Positions 1 to 12,335 of a stretch of DNA of 64,000 nt are shown here, piece by piece. The stretch comes from Poecilobothrus nobilitatus (Eukaryota > Arthropoda > Insecta > Diptera > Dolichopodidae). The notes beneath the pieces are model-generated. The model had not been told where the DNA came from. It ran no database searches and saw nothing but the letters and a program-made list of their open reading frames with translations. The stretch is taken from the NCBI GenBank assembly GCA_947095535.1, contig OX352772.1:273356636-273420635 (forward strand), written 5' to 3'. Numbering within the stretch: the first letter of the stretch is position 1; each line of letters starts with the position of its first letter. The position numbers and the translations under genes are program-made.

Positions 1-58
1 AAATTTGTGGTTATCCTGTAATTTTGATGCTTGTTGCAAGCTATTCTTAGATGGCTCA

Positions 59-351
59 TCATGACCAGCATGACGTAGAAAACAAATTATTTACAATTTC
101 TACAAATGTTAATAAATATTTTATATTATCATCTTTTGTTACTTTTTTCAATCTTTCTTCATTACCAATTATCCTCACAGGTATATTCAATTCTAGATTT
201 TTAAGCAAAATTGATCCAAATTCTCTATAAAATTCAGGCAAACCAGGATTCACTATTTCATATTACATATCACTATTTCTCTGACATTATCAGATTCTTC
301 AATCCAGCGACCCCATGTCAATATATTTGTTGGTACATCATTTAAATTAAC
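59..351 (-). pseudogene. Degenerate coding remnant, possibly hAT-like transposase
   Basis: A minus-strand frame of 64 codons (59-253) is preceded by another frame that reads ILTWGRWIEESDN near 345-300, separated by a stop at about 253-256. The TWGRW-type motif resembles the TRWGTW motif found in many hAT-like transposase pseudogenes of insects, but I see no dimerisation domain here. Function is inferred from this motif alone. It could equally be a chance open frame. Confidence 0.25.
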
Positions 352-353
352 AT

Positions 354-1756
354 AAGATTATTGAAAATTTTTATTCATTTTTCTAATGTTACTAAAAATA
401 GTCCATACCTTTAATAAATGTAATTAAAGCAAATTAAACCTTTGAAGTTTTAACATTTATAACAAGACCACCTATATACTGATCACTACAGTCTACACTA
501 TTTATTTATTTTTCAAATCTTTGTTTTGTTTTTATTTATTTCACTGATCTACTATATTAAATTCTAATAAGATATTTTTACAATTCGCGCGAAAAAATGT
601 TCTTTTAAGAAAATTCTCTTTGTTATTATTTAGACTCTGACAACCAGAATTGGCGGCCATTAAAAAAAAATATTCCATAATAAGCAGCCCTGTCAGTATA
701 AAGGTGGTCTTGACGATACGTTACTTGTATGCTACCAAAATTATTTTTACGTTTTTTTACCGAACGTAACAAAATTTTATGCTGCCTTTCCGGCACTTTC
801 TATTATTAATTCATCTGTTTCTGTTATTCTTTTTTCGATGTAAGGTCCACCACTTGGTTTCTTTTTATTTATTTTATTATATGTACATTAATTTTTGTCT
901 TTGTTTTTATATTTATTGTTACTCAAAATCTGAAAAACAATAATTTAATATTATTTAAAAACTGTTAAACACTAAGCATGTGGTAAAAATTTTTAATAAG
1001 AAGCTATGTATGTATGTACATAATATATATGTATGAATATGTAAATAATGTACATTTATATCTTCGATCATATACATATATATGTACATAGATAGAGTAT
1101 TATAAAAAAATATTTTATGCATTGTTCTTTTTTTTCTTTATTGATAAAAATATATAACGTAGGTACGTAATTTAATTTGTTTACGACCGTAGCTGATAAG
1201 CTATCTGTTCTTATTATTTTTTTTAGAATATAGTTTGCCTGTATTTTATTTATTTTTTGTTTATATTTACATCTATTTTTATTACAATTTTAACTTATTA
1301 TTTTATATACGTTTTAATTCATTTTATACAATTACTTTATTTATAATTTTTCAATTTATTATTTTTCATACATTCTAATTCATCTTATACATTTTCTTTA
1401 TTTCATTCCCTATTTTCCTTTTCTTCTTTCTTTTCTTTTTTATCTTTTTGTATTTTACTTTATTTTTTAAATTCATTTTACAAGCTAATAAGTAATAAAA
1501 ATAATCAAAACGACAAACAAATTCAAACAAAAAAAAAAAGAATCCAATTCCAAAGGCAAAAAAAAAGAGATTAATAATTAAATTGAATAGATACTAAAGT
1601 TCAACATAATTACCATATTTTTTCCGCTTCAACTACTCAATTTTATCATTACTTATCTACCAACATTTATCTTATCTGTACCAACAATTTACATCATTAC
1701 ACTATCTATATATTTACTAATTATTCACATATTATTTACATTTTTTCACATTTTAT
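354..1756. other. AT-rich interval without a recognisable gene
   Basis: No frame of convincing composition is visible. The stretch holds TA/TATG-rich microsatellite-like DNA around 1000-1090 and T-rich runs at 1370-1470. The right edge probably includes the 3' untranslated region of the minus-strand LINE that begins at 1757. Confidence 0.5.
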
Positions 1757-4178
1757 TCACATATTTTTGATTTCGTTCTTGAACGCACCAATGGAATTAA
1801 TTTGTTTAAGGCCTGTTGGAATTTCATTATATAGCTTTAAAGATTGGAGTAAGCAATTGTTCTGCTGTTGATTTGTCCTAAATAAGGACAGATAGAAATT
1901 ACTATTCAGTGTATTATAATTGTGTACGCTTACCGCTCTGTTTAAAATAAAACTATGCTTTATTTTATTATTTACAATCTTATAGGATGTAAGATGTAAT
2001 TCTCGTTTGCAAATGTTACTGAGACTTAAGTATTTTTCTGAGTATAACCTGTCGGTAGGAAACATATTCGGATACCCATGGATAATTTGAATTGCCTTCT
2101 TGTGCACGATATCTAGTTGGTGCAATATAAATTGGCTCGCTCCATCCAAATTGGATTAAGATATATTACGTGTGATAGAATGAAAGGTGAGTATATGGAG
2201 TATAGAGCATTTTGAGATATGTATTTCCGAATACGGCGTAGGATGAACAGATATGGCTTTATTTTGCGAATGATATGATGAATGTTATCTATCCATTTAA
2301 CTTTCTGTCCAATATCAATCCTAAATAACAGAAATTTTCTACACTATCAATTGATATAGAGTTATAAGAAAAGTTCCTAGAGGTGTAGATTTTGTTGCCA
2401 AACAGCTATATTTTGGTTTTCACATTTAAACGTAACCTATGATGTATTATACATTCTTCGATTTTCAAAAGGTCAGCTTCAATAGAATTTCTCAAAATGT
2501 CTTCTGTAGAAGCCGCATATTTTAATATAGCGTCGTCAGCATATAATTGGATACATCCAATAAGATCTAGTCGAGCTATGTCGGCTATATATATTTTGAA
2601 TAACTCTGGTCCCAAAATGGAACTACTGATGGCAGAACCGACATTTTGTTATTATTTTGACATTTTGTATTCCATCAGACAGATAAGTTGCAAAAAGATT
2701 TGGAGAATTTTGGTCGAAGTTAAGATTATTAAGTTTCGCTAATAGGATCTTATGATCTACACAATCGAAGGCCTTTTGAAAGTCCAGAAATATTAAGGCA
2801 ACATATTTAACACTATCAATATCGTTAGTCACACAATTATTTAAGCTCAAACATGCCGCCGTTGTGTTTGAATTTCTTTCGAATCCATGTTGTTCTTTAT
2901 GTAGTATATTATTATGTGTGAGAAATGTAATAAGTCGATCTTTTATAACAAATTCAAAAATTTTTGAAATACTTATTAAGACAGATATTGTCCGATAATT
3001 AGATGGATTTGTTGTATTTCCTGTTTTAAAAATGGGTGTAACTATTGCTGTTCTGAGGGAACGTGGAAATAATGACGTTTGAAAAGAGTTATTTATTAAT
3101 TTGGCTATTATTGGTAAAAATTTGGTTTAGCTGCGGAAGATTTTACGTTTACAATAATCTGTTCAATTTCAGTACTATTGGTGGAATGTAAGACAAAGCT
3201 ATTGTGGATTCTTCTTTAAACTCTTTTGACAAATGAATAATCAATCGGGTTAGTGGAGATATTCAATGCATCAGTCACATGCACAAAATATGTATTCATT
3301 TTGTCAGCTATTTCATACTCATTTGTTGTGATTATATTATTAGTTATTAGCATTTTAATATTGAGGTTTTGTTTAGATAAATCGGTGTTATAGATTACCT
3401 TGTTATAGAAATTCCAAAGACTTTTACCGCTTTAAATATTTTGTTGTACTTCAGTTGAAAAAAAAATTTTTTTGACTTGCAAGATAAATTTGATTACCTC
3501 AGCTTTCATTGGTTTATATAGATTAGAGCTACGAGTGATTTCTTTGTACTTTTTTGAGAATTTATAATAAGAGTTTCTAATCTTAATTTTATTAAATATT
3601 TCTTGTGTCATCCAAAGCGATTTCTTTTTTTCTTTCCTTACCATAATAGTTTTAGTATTTTCCAAAATAAAATTTTCCAAATCTGTGACAAAGCTTTCGA
3701 ATTCAGAGTAATAATTAAGATTTAACCAGAAGTTATCGATTGCAACTTTACCGTAATCCAAGACCTTTTTATTAACAATTTTACCTTTGGTTATTGGTTT
3801 AAGATTAATATTGATGTGAAACATTTTATGATCAGATAAGAACGTTTCACAAATTACAAAGTTGTATTTGTAATTTATTAGGTCCGTAGAAAAGTGATCA
3901 ATAATAGTTCTCGTTGTACTACCAATTCTGGTTACATATTCAGGGGATATTTTGCTGTAAATTAAAAATCCGTTACTAATAAGCGTATTAGTATAATCTA
4001 AGACGTTGCGATTATTGATACCGAGCAAATTTATATTCATATTACCAATTATAATGAAGTTCTTATATTGTGCAGTAACACAATTTAATTTCAGTATAAA
4101 ATCTGGTACAGCATTTTCATGAGACCTATATATGCCAATGATATTTATATTATGATATGGTAAATTAACCACTAACAA
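1757..4178 (-). pseudogene. LINE-A remnant: endonuclease and reverse transcriptase of a non-LTR retrotransposon
   Basis: Read on the minus strand, the order is the C-terminal half of an apurinic-like endonuclease (4178-3432), a degenerate finger region (about 3000-2850), the RT palm (2850-2406) and the RT C-terminal region (2149-1757). Visible signatures are IIGNMNINLL and a late SDHKMF in the endonuclease, and FLDFQKAFDCVDH (motif A) and QLYADDA (motif C) in the RT. Several frameshifts and stops separate the blocks, and the start of the endonuclease and any ORF1 are missing, so this is a dead 5'-truncated copy. The pattern fits the CR1/Jockey group; the exact clade is not resolved. Such proteins nick target DNA and copy the element RNA in place. 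Confidence 0.85.
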
Positions 4179-4552
4179 ATTAGTTTTATAGAATTCTTTT
4201 TAAAAACATAATTGGAATTCACACATTCATCAATATATTTCGCATTATGTTGAAAATAGTCATAATGATTTTTTAAGGAATATTTTAGACATCAGGTTGA
4301 ATTTATTTAAAAAAAAGCGCAATATATGATTATGATTATAATATATGATAAACGCAAAATATGATTATGTATAACGGCTTAAAATTATTCAATGAATTAC
4401 CATTAAATTTAAAATGTGAAAAAAATTTTAAAATGTTTAAAAAAATTTAAATGAATATATTAAAGTAACCTTTGTTTGAGAATTTAATTTGCATTTTATG
4501 TAGTAATAAATATTTGGTTTATATAAAAAATAAACAAAATTTTTAGTTAATA

Positions 4553-5175
4553 AATTTTTTTTTTTACACGCTACCCAAACTCTAGGAAAATTTTCCTTTT
4601 CACAAAATTATTGTAGGTTTGAGCAAGAAGCAGGCGAGTTCAGGGGAAATATGAATTTAGAGGAGAATTGGCGGGTAAATTGGAGACAAACCTGAATAGG
4701 TTCGTTTTGAAAAGTTCCAAATTGTATAATGGACCATTTGAATCAAAGGGGAACACGTTGGATGGAAGCATATTCCACATTTTAGCGGTTCTCACAATAA
4801 AAGAGTTTCCATAACCAGTTTTAAACCATCTAGGAATTTCCACGGTGTAGAAATGAGCACTTGAGACTCCCCTAGTGTTGCGTTGGAATTGTTTACCAAG
4901 AGGCATTATTGATTTCAATTCAATAGAACAAGTGTCGTTACCTACAAGATATCTATAAAAGAGAGATAAAGCTCCAATGTTTCGACGTGAGTTAAGAGGA
5001 GTAATGGTACCCTGAACAGTAGGGTCGCCAATCAGGCGTAAGGCGCGATTTTGGATTTCGTCCAGGTAACCTAATGATGTTTGAGCAGCGCCAGCCCATA
5101 AGTGAGAATTATACTCCATCTTCGGTCGAATATATGCTTATAAATATTGGCCAGATCACTAGGAGAAAAATAAAC
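4553..5175 (-). pseudogene. LINE-B 3' end: RT C-terminal domain with poly(A) tail
   Basis: A clean 159-codon minus-strand frame (5119-4640) begins MEYNSHLWAGAA and includes IQNRALRLIGDP, the conserved C-terminal region following the palm and thumb in CR1/Jockey-type reverse transcriptases. The same frame extends upstream as AYIRPKMEYNS to a stop near 5135. It ends at a stop at 4640 and is followed by a short untranslated region and an A-run on the minus strand (T-run at 4553-4566), which is a normal 3' end. The copy is strongly 5'-truncated, as is typical of target-primed reverse transcription. Its sequence differs from LINE-A, so it is a separate family. Confidence 0.85.
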
Positions 5176-5394
5176 TTTACAGCGAAAAAGAAAACCTAAA
5201 CATTTTGGCAAATTAAAAAATGAATTGCTGTAATGGAAAATTACAGTAAAAAATTACTAAATAAATAAATAAAATAAAATAAAAAAAAAAAATAAAAAAA
5301 AAGCAGTAATCGTTTGGCGTTTTCAAATTGAAGATATATCTTACACAACTTGTGTTATAACAATTTAAATATAGAGCTTTTTCGAACTTTGGCA

Positions 5395-5830
5395 AGCTGT
5401 AGCTCCGTAACGGGTGGAGCTACAGAAAAAAGTTGTTCCATAAAATTAATATTTTTATGATATCTATCAGCAGTTAAAATTTCATAGCTCTATTTCAAAA
5501 AAAATGTGGAGATCTAAAAGTTAGTTCTTCCAGAGCTAGTTCTTCCAGAGCCAGAGAAGTTTTGGTCGGAACTCAACCAATAAAAATAGGGAACCTACAA
5601 ATTGATGTAAGAATATTTTGTGTTAATTTCAAGACTTTAGCTTTCTTAGTTTTTGAGTTATCTTGCTGACGGATAGACGGACGGACGGACTGACAGACAA
5701 AGCTTAATCGACTTAGAATTTGATTCTGATCCGATTCATACCTTTGAAGGTATATCTAGCTAGCTTATTTCAAGGTGTTACAAACGGAGAAGCAATTTTA
5801 ATATACCCGATACTTATCGTACAGGTATAA
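5395..5830. repeat. Dispersed repeat with a 10-bp hairpin and GACGGACGG motif
   Basis: A perfect 10-bp stem (CTGTAGCTCC at 5397-5406 with GGAGCTACAG at 5416-5425) is followed by a duplicated GAGCTAGTTCTTCCA stretch, then ACGGACGGACGGAC near 5680 and a tail rich in GATTCTGATCCGAT. Sequences of this type recur in fly genomes next to retroelement 3' ends. I see only one copy here, so boundaries are uncertain. Confidence 0.5.
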
Positions 5831-5989
5831 TAAAAGTGATTAATTATTGAGAATTTTTCTAATATCATTAAAGTTAGTAATACTATATATTTTGCTTGTA
5901 CTATTTTCGCGTAAAAAAATTTTGTTTTGTTTGAACCATAAGTACGCCATTTTTTTTGTGATTTTGATTTTTTTCGCGAGATCTTTTTT

Positions 5990-6519
5990 TTTTTGTGAGA
6001 AATTATGGCGAAAAAAAATTTCATTTTTTTACCTTGTGTCAAGTTAAACTCAGCTGTGAACAGTGGTCCAAAGCTCTTTATTTTTGACTTGATCTCGATT
6101 TTTATTTCTTCTGAGCTTAATTTAACGATTTATAACCAGCTTTCAGGTTTCCGTTCCAATATTTTTATCAATGGCGTTATTGATTTTATATTTGTGTTCT
6201 GAACATCAAATTTAACAAAAACAGAATCAAAATGTGAAATTGTTAACTTTGGCGGCAATCGAGCAATGACGATATCACTTTTTCGCTTTTTCTGTAGTGG
6301 TTTATCCAAAATCATCTTCATTTTGCTAATTTTCTCGTCCAACACTTTTGCATTATTTCCAATGTATTGTATTTTTGATTTTAGAAGCTCATTTTCTTTT
6401 TTTAGGGATATATTTTCCTCAAGCAATTTATACATTTTATTTGACATGTAAATTTGTGAAATACGTATATCCGATACCAGTAAACCAAGTGCTTTTAAGT
6501 ACTCCGCCATCTTATCCAA
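5990..6519 (-). pseudogene. Coiled-coil ORF1-like protein of a retrotransposon
   Basis: A 129-codon minus-strand frame starts at 6519 (MDKMAEYLKALG). Residues 25-75 form a strong heptad-type coiled coil (LLEENISLKKENELLKSKI), followed by a basic KKRKSD segment and RLPPKLTISHFDS. A single stop after ESWL at about 6130 interrupts a frame that continues with IVKLSSEEIKIEIKSKIKS, so the original protein was longer. Coiled coil followed by a nucleic-acid-binding-like domain fits ORF1 proteins of non-LTR elements, which package element RNA. No endonuclease or RT lies directly downstream, so the assignment is inference. Confidence 0.45.
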
Positions 6520-6794
6520 ATTACAATTTGAAAAATTGTATGAGGATTATTCATCCAAATGTGATTTTTCTGTTTCGTTGGAATTTGTTTCTTCCTTATC
6601 AGTAAAGCCGGTAATAATGAATTCATTTAGCTGCGAAGGACATCTTGAATAAGTTAAGTATGTAATTTTTTGAATATACCAAAAAAAAATTTTTTAAACA
6701 CTTTTAAGGTTTTACACAAAATATAAATAAAAGAAAAAACTTTCATTTATGAGCGAATGCGTTTCAACATGATATACATGCCATCATTAACATT

Positions 6795-6935
6795 CTTATA
6801 ATTTTTTTTTTTTTTACTTCAAAATGAAGTTAATTTTGGAGAGTTTCGTCCATCCAAACACTACTGAACTCCTCAGTAGGTAACTTATAGTGTTGGACTA
6901 CCTAGACAACTTCAACTAAATTTTTATCTACCGCA
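6795..6935 (-). repeat. Retroposon 3' end with poly(A), minus strand
   Basis: On the minus strand a short moderately GC-rich segment (AACACTATAAGTTACCTACT, then GAGGAGTTCAGTAG) ends in a run of A (T-run at about 6798-6812). The abrupt homopolymer at the end of a non-AT-rich segment is the usual sign of a retroposed 3' end. The family is not recognised. Confidence 0.4.
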
Positions 6936-8000
6936 GTGCTTTATATAAAATTTTAATAAAATCAACTGTGCTTTATATAAAATTTTTAAAAAACAAATAT
7001 AAAAATATCTGTAATTAATAATTTTATTTCAATATTTCATATTTTATCATTTTTATATTTAGTTAAAAAAAATTTTGTTTTTGACATCTTGAATACTTCC
7101 AGTCGGCACTTCCAGATTTTACTAGCTTTTAAAAATCTTCAAAGACCGATGCACAGTTTGTGTGGTATAGTCTTGAGCAAATTTTGCATTATTTAATTCT
7201 TATTTCTTCCTTTCTTTCTTTTTTTTTTGTTTTAACAGAATTGTTTTTATTTGATATTATTTATATTATTTAAAATGATTGTATATTTTAAGTTTCTTTT
7301 ATTTATTTATTTTTTTTTTCTAAATTTTATTTTCTTTTTTTCTTCCTTTCCTCTCTTTTTAAATTTTGCAATAAATATTTAGAAACGTAATTATATAATA
7401 AGAATTTTAAAGAGCGATAAAAAAAACACGTCTTTCTCATTCAACAGTCAAAATTTATTTATTGTGTTATTGTTTTATTTTTGTTCCTTTAAACTTTTAA
7501 TTAAAACTAAAATTAGAATCTGAAAAAACACATCTATTATCTCTAATTACTAAATACAAAAAAAAAATCTTTCGTTAGAAAATAAATTTTTTAAAAATAG
7601 AAAAAAAATTAAATAAAAATTATTAAATAAAAAAAATTAAATTTCGTTTACAGTTTATTAATATATTTTTTCAAAATTAATAAAATTTAACAAATTTTTT
7701 TAAAATTTAGATTTAAAATAAACTATATTTATTCATGTTCCCTGAAAGATTAGAAGGCGTGTTAATTTTTTTCGACTGAAAATTCTGGTTTTGTCTTGAA
7801 TGCAATGTAATAGAATCGAGTTTTTACATATCCATGATATCTCTCCATGATAACTTTGATCAATTTATGAATAAAAATTTAGAATATTTTAAAATTTCCT
7901 TTTACTAAAAGACGTAAAAAATATGAAACTTTAATGCCTTAGGACGAAATTGAAAAAAATCTGTAGTTTTTGTGTTATTTCCAGATTTCTAAGAGGACTA
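6936..8000. other. AT-rich interval, no gene seen
   Basis: T- and A-rich homopolymer DNA dominates. I find no coding frame, terminal repeat or structured element that I can support. Confidence 0.5.
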
Positions 8001-8007
8001 CTAAATT

Positions 8008-8850
8008 TTCGCATAAGACTACGTTGCGAAAAAAGGACTACTATTTAGCTTTCCTCTCTCCATATCCAAGCCTTACAAAAATTAATGTGGGTTATGCCTA
8101 TAATAGTTAAATATTACCAATAATTATTATTCTTAAAAATTTAAACTTTATGAAAAATGTAAACAATATTTACTTTTTGTTTTTTTTTAGTCTGACACGT
8201 CAAAATTGAAATGTCAACTTTCAATAAAAATACAAAGTAGCGTGCGGAAAATCGCCGATAAAATTCAGCAAAAAATACAACTGCAAATAACTTAGGGGAG
8301 ATTTTGCTGAATTTTATGGACGATATTTCGGAATATAAAAATATCGCTGGACGATATTTTTATAGAGTTTTCTCTTTTACACAGATGTTATTTTTTTATC
8401 TGCTATCTATACTCTAACAGTTTCGTGAATAAATCGCTGTAATGAAAGTTAGCCTTAAGCTGATTTTCATGGAAACATAATCGGCGATTTATGGTCGTTA
8501 AAGAAAGAGCAAAATATAAGTATAATATCAATAAGAAAGAGGGAGAAAAAATCTTACGGTATTCAGCACTTTTCTGAAAAGTTTGACAGCTAAAGTAACC
8601 TATTTTTACATAACCTTTAACATAATCTATATTAATTTTTAAAAGACCTGGACATCGAAATACTTAAATGTGTTTGTGTAAATTGTAAATGTATTGCGAG
8701 AAAAAGCTTCGAAAAATGGCATTTTATAAAGGTGTTTTTTTTCTTTTCTGTTTTTGTTTAAGAAAAATGCCCATTTTCAACAATTTTCTTTTCGAGTTAG
8801 CAATATGAAATATTTACCCAAATATGCCAAATACTACAATGAGATTTGTA
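8008..8850. repeat. Fragments of the P-like element terminal repeat family
   Basis: Two pieces match the P-like terminal repeats found further right. Around 8008-8100 the segment with GGACTACTATTTAGCTTTCC and AAAAATTAATGTGGGTTATG matches 34480-34560 in the opposite orientation. Around 8587-8850 the segment AGACCTGGACATCGAAATAC through TATGAAATATTTACCCAAAT matches 31585-31760. The stretch between them contains short inverted repeats around GATATTTTTAT but no gene. These look like ends of decayed, non-autonomous P-like copies. Confidence 0.65.
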
Positions 8851-8869
8851 GTATTTGTATCCAGTGTCT

Positions 8870-9660
8870 GTAATAATGTAATCGTTATCTAAATTTCGTG
8901 CATTTATTATCCTAAATTTAGCATGATTTAAACCGCTTCTTTCCTCTTTTAGATATTGAGGTCCTGTTCTTACTTCGACATTTTCGCGATTTTTATTTAA
9001 TTCATTAATTGTGTTTTCTTTAATTTTGACTACTCGTTCTTTTATTTGAGGATTTTCGTTTTGGTTTACAAGTCCGTTGAGGAATTCGATAAGTTTTTTA
9101 TTTGTCGTGGAATGAATGGTGTTATTATAGAACTTAATAACTTTGTGAAATTTTTCGTCGACTCTCTATATTATCGTTTGCATCATGTCGTAAGATTCTC
9201 AAGTGCTCGTTTATCGTATTATGTAAACCTTCAATGTCTGCGTTAGACGTGTAATTGTTATTGGAGGTGAAATGTATTTCGATATTCGATGACTCTTGGA
9301 AGTGAATTGCTTTCAGACCCAGTTCATTGTCTACAATATTTTTTTTAAAGTGCCCTACAACAGAGAGATATTGCGTAATTGCTGTCTTGAATTCTGTCCA
9401 TATACGAGACTATAAAAAAACGTCTGCATGTACCGTTTCTCTAGGACCATCGAGAGTTTCCCTTATTTTATAATTTAGCTTATTAGGTTTTCTTTCATTG
9501 TTTTCTAAATTGCATATTTTAAAATTATTTATAAATTTGGTTATTCTATCTCTTAATTTAAGGATGTTTCATCTCGTAATTGTGCATAATTTTCATTTAT
9601 TCCCCTATAGTTATTTGTGAGATGTTGTTTTTCTATGATTTCAGAGAGTTCATTCTCATC
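8870..9660 (-). pseudogene. Gypsy-1 integrase remnant
   Basis: Minus-strand frames give an N-terminal zinc-domain-like piece (EKQHLTNNYRGINENYAQLR, about 9650-9570) and the end of the catalytic core with NADIEGLHNTINEH (about 9240-9200). The latter is the region carrying the last catalytic Glu of the D,D-E triad in Ty3/gypsy integrases. The core between them and the C-terminal part are broken by many stops. It is the most downstream part of the minus-strand gypsy copy whose RT lies at 12.3-13.3 kb; the SINE and hAT insertions separate the pieces. Confidence 0.75.
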
Positions 9661-9687
9661 TGTTACGTGTCTAAGTAGATTTTTACA

Positions 9688-9887
9688 GGGGGCTTCGGTA
9701 GCCTAGTGGGTAGGCGTGTGGTTTATTAACCGAAGGAATGTGGGTTCGATCTCTGCAGAGGTCGTAAATGTTTTTTTTTCTATCGACCAAATATAATAAT
9801 AATTTATTCTTACGACCAAATATAATTTAAATATATAGTATATAAAATAAACAAAATAAATAATATTAGTATATATTTTAATAATAG
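9688..9887 (+). repeat. tRNA-derived SINE head (tRNA-Asn-like)
   Basis: The segment contains a perfect pol III A box (TAGCCTAGTGG, 9699-9709) and a near-perfect B box (GGTTCGATCTC, 9743-9753), followed by a T-run at 9771-9779. The part ATTAACCGAAGGAATGTGGG resembles the anticodon-to-T-arm region of eukaryotic tRNA-Asn, with ATT in place of the GTT anticodon. Acceptor ends do not pair, so it is a tRNA-derived retroposon rather than a tRNA gene. An AT-rich tail runs to 9887. It sits within the decayed gypsy integrase/linker. Confidence 0.6.
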
Positions 9888-11467
9888 CAGAGACTACATA
9901 GAGATGTCCAAATGGCAACAAAAAAGTTTAGATGTCGCTACAATATCGATTTTGAAATTTAGTCTCATTTTTCAACTTTTTTTTTTAAAGTTTCTTAAAG
10001 TAAGTTTTGGTCTCGGATATTTTTTTTTTTTCATATATGTACATAAATGAACTTTCGTATGATTGGTATGGATGATAGAAATAACAAGTAACATACATAT
10101 ATGAATATGATCATATGATATCAGATGACATATTATGATATACATGATCTGATCAGTATCTAATATAATTTTTGTATTATATATGCATTATGCCATATTA
10201 TGCATTTATATTACTTGAACCAGCTTGCCTACATGCTTATTAAATTGTGAAAGTGTGTGTGAATCAAAATTAAATATAAATAGAAATACACATAAATACT
10301 ATCGGCACTTTTTATATACGTATTTCAATATGATTCAAAAATCAATACATATTTATATTTTTATTTTGTTTTGTGAAATGTAATTATGTTCCAATTTGAT
10401 ATGATTTGATAATTTTTATGAATATGTACAGTATCCAGCAAATGTCATGCCACTTTTCTAATTGGAATAATTTTTAATTAAAAAAATGTTTAGAAGAATT
10501 TGAAAGCATTATTTTTTATTTCAGTTATTTTTATTTGATAGGTATATTATATTGTCTTCAAAAAATACCCACATATATATGTAGTATACCGTTACCAATA
10601 TAACAATATGAGTCATGAGATCAAAAAATAAAATAAAATCATAATACAAAAAATTTTGTTACTTTGTTTGTTTGTTTTTCCCTGAAGTTATAAAGTTAAA
10701 AATATTATTAGAAAAAATTCGAACGCCAATATTATTTTATTGCTTTTCTATATATATTTTTTGTAGTTTATATATTTTTTTAAATTACCATTACTTTAGC
10801 TGGATACTGTATATTAAATCAGTTAAATCTAGTTAAATAAATAATGCAGTTAAATCAGATGATTTTCATAAAATAGATAACATTCATACCATCTGATACC
10901 ATATAATACCATTTCATACATTCAAAACATTCTGCTTGTAGTAGTGAAATACTGAATGCATATGAATGATAACCTTGAAATGTTTTTTCTTGTTGTTTTT
11001 AGAAAAGTCAACATTATAAAATAATCTATTTTTATTTAATTTTTTTCTATATGAAATATTTAGCTAAATGTTCCATATTTTTTGTAAAGTGATATTTAGA
11101 ATGTCTTCTTTATCATATTGAAAATTTACGTTTCTACTCGACATATTAAATATATATTTTCTCAAATATATTTTCCCATTTTTGCCTTATTTTTCTATTT
11201 TAAAAGTTATTTTGTCATCGCTTTGCTTTAAAAAGTTTAATAATCACAAGGATAAAAAAATTTTGTAAATGCATAAAATATACGAATGATCATTTTACAC
11301 CAGATTTTACAGAAGATTCTGGTTTTCGCTAAATTCTTTTAGCTATGACACAAACTAAATATTTCTGTGCTTTAAAATTTTTAAAACTAGCCAGTTTTAG
11401 CTGGCCCGTTTGAAAAAAAATTAGTACAAATTTTTGTATGAATTTGTACATCTCTATGTAGTCTCTG
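9888..11467. mobile_element. Non-autonomous hAT-like element, 1580 bp
   Basis: The ends are near-perfect inverted repeats of about 27 bp, starting CAGAGACTACATAGAGATGT on each side (9888 and reverse complement ending 11467). Both ends are flanked by the direct repeat ATAATAG (9881-9887 and 11468-11474). CAGAG-type termini and a 7-8-bp duplication fit the hAT superfamily; hAT normally gives 8 bp, so one base may have been lost. No transposase is recognisable inside. The interior is AT-rich and hosts the smaller element at 10429-10809. Confidence 0.75.
10429..10809. mobile_element. Tc1/mariner-type MITE nested in the hAT element
   Basis: The ends are CAGTATCCAGC at 10429 and its reverse complement ending at 10809, with similarity extending to about 23 bp. 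Each end is flanked by TA, the target duplicated by Tc1/mariner transposases. At 381 bp with no coding frame it is a non-autonomous MITE. It lies wholly inside the hAT-like element and is therefore younger than it. Confidence 0.65.
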
Positions 11468-11692
11468 ATAATAGTATAAAAACCTATAATGGCCTTGGTA
11501 GCCAATGGTTAAATAATAATGCATTACATTTATGTATGTAATATTAATATAAATAAATGAAAAAATAAAAATTTTTACATTTTACAATTTTAAATTTATT
11601 ATTATTATTATGGTTATTCAAAGTACTGTTTATTACGTTACGGAAATCATTATAAAATGTCCCATCATCTATAAAATGCCATTTGTCTTATT

Positions 11693-12300
11693 TTAATCAA
11701 AGTGATTTTTTATTATAGTAATTATGGTCTCTTTATCTAGGACTTTTTCGTAAATAGTTTTTCTTTCCAATTTAAATATTTTAGTGGTTTTTATTTTAAA
11801 GGACCCGGAATTAATTTTTCTTATTATTATTTGCCTTTTATAAAAATTAATTGGAGAGTTGGATTCTAGAATTGGAGATTCAGTTTTGTTTAGATTTTCA
11901 TTTAAAAAGTTCACTGTAACTCTTGAAAGCGCGTCTGCGTTACCATTTCAGCCACCTTTCTTATATTTGATGGTATAGTCGAACTCTGATAATTTTAATC
12001 TTCATCGTACCAATTTTAAATTTGGCTCTTTAATAGAAAGTAGCCAAGTGAAAGATCTATGGTCAGTTTGGATTATGAATTGTTTGCCAAAGAGATATGG
12101 GTGAAAATATTGCGATGCCCATACGATGACAAGCAATTGTTTTTCAATTGTGCTGTAGTTCTGCTCGTGATCGTTCTACTAGCATAACAAAATGGGTGAC
12201 TTTTTTGAGAAAGGACAGCGCCAAGTGCGAAATAAATTCTTCGTTAAAATCCGGATAATGCAAGATAGGGTCGATAATTAATAAGTTTTTAAAGTTTCAA
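11693..12300 (-). pseudogene. Gypsy-1 RNase H and linker remnant
   Basis: Minus-strand frames include the end of an RNase H domain (KLSEFDYTIKYKKGG near 11990-11950, then a NADALSRVTVNF-type segment running into 11914). It is followed by a 73-codon basic linker frame (11914-11693). In Ty3/gypsy polyproteins the RNase H tail DALSR is followed by a linker and integrase, which is the order found here when read on the minus strand. Several stops interrupt it. Confidence 0.75.
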
Positions 12301-12335
12301 AACTTGCCCGATACTCCTGATCATATATGTTAATT

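Noticed and set aside
5213..6047. Several open frames rich in Phe/Lys on both strands between 5.2 and 6.05 kb
   Set aside because: They arise from A/T homopolymers and overlap the hairpin repeat; only the coiled-coil frame at 6130-6519 looks protein-like.
9690..9765. A true tRNA gene
   Set aside because: A and B boxes are good, but the acceptor stem does not pair and the anticodon stem is distorted, so a SINE head fits better.
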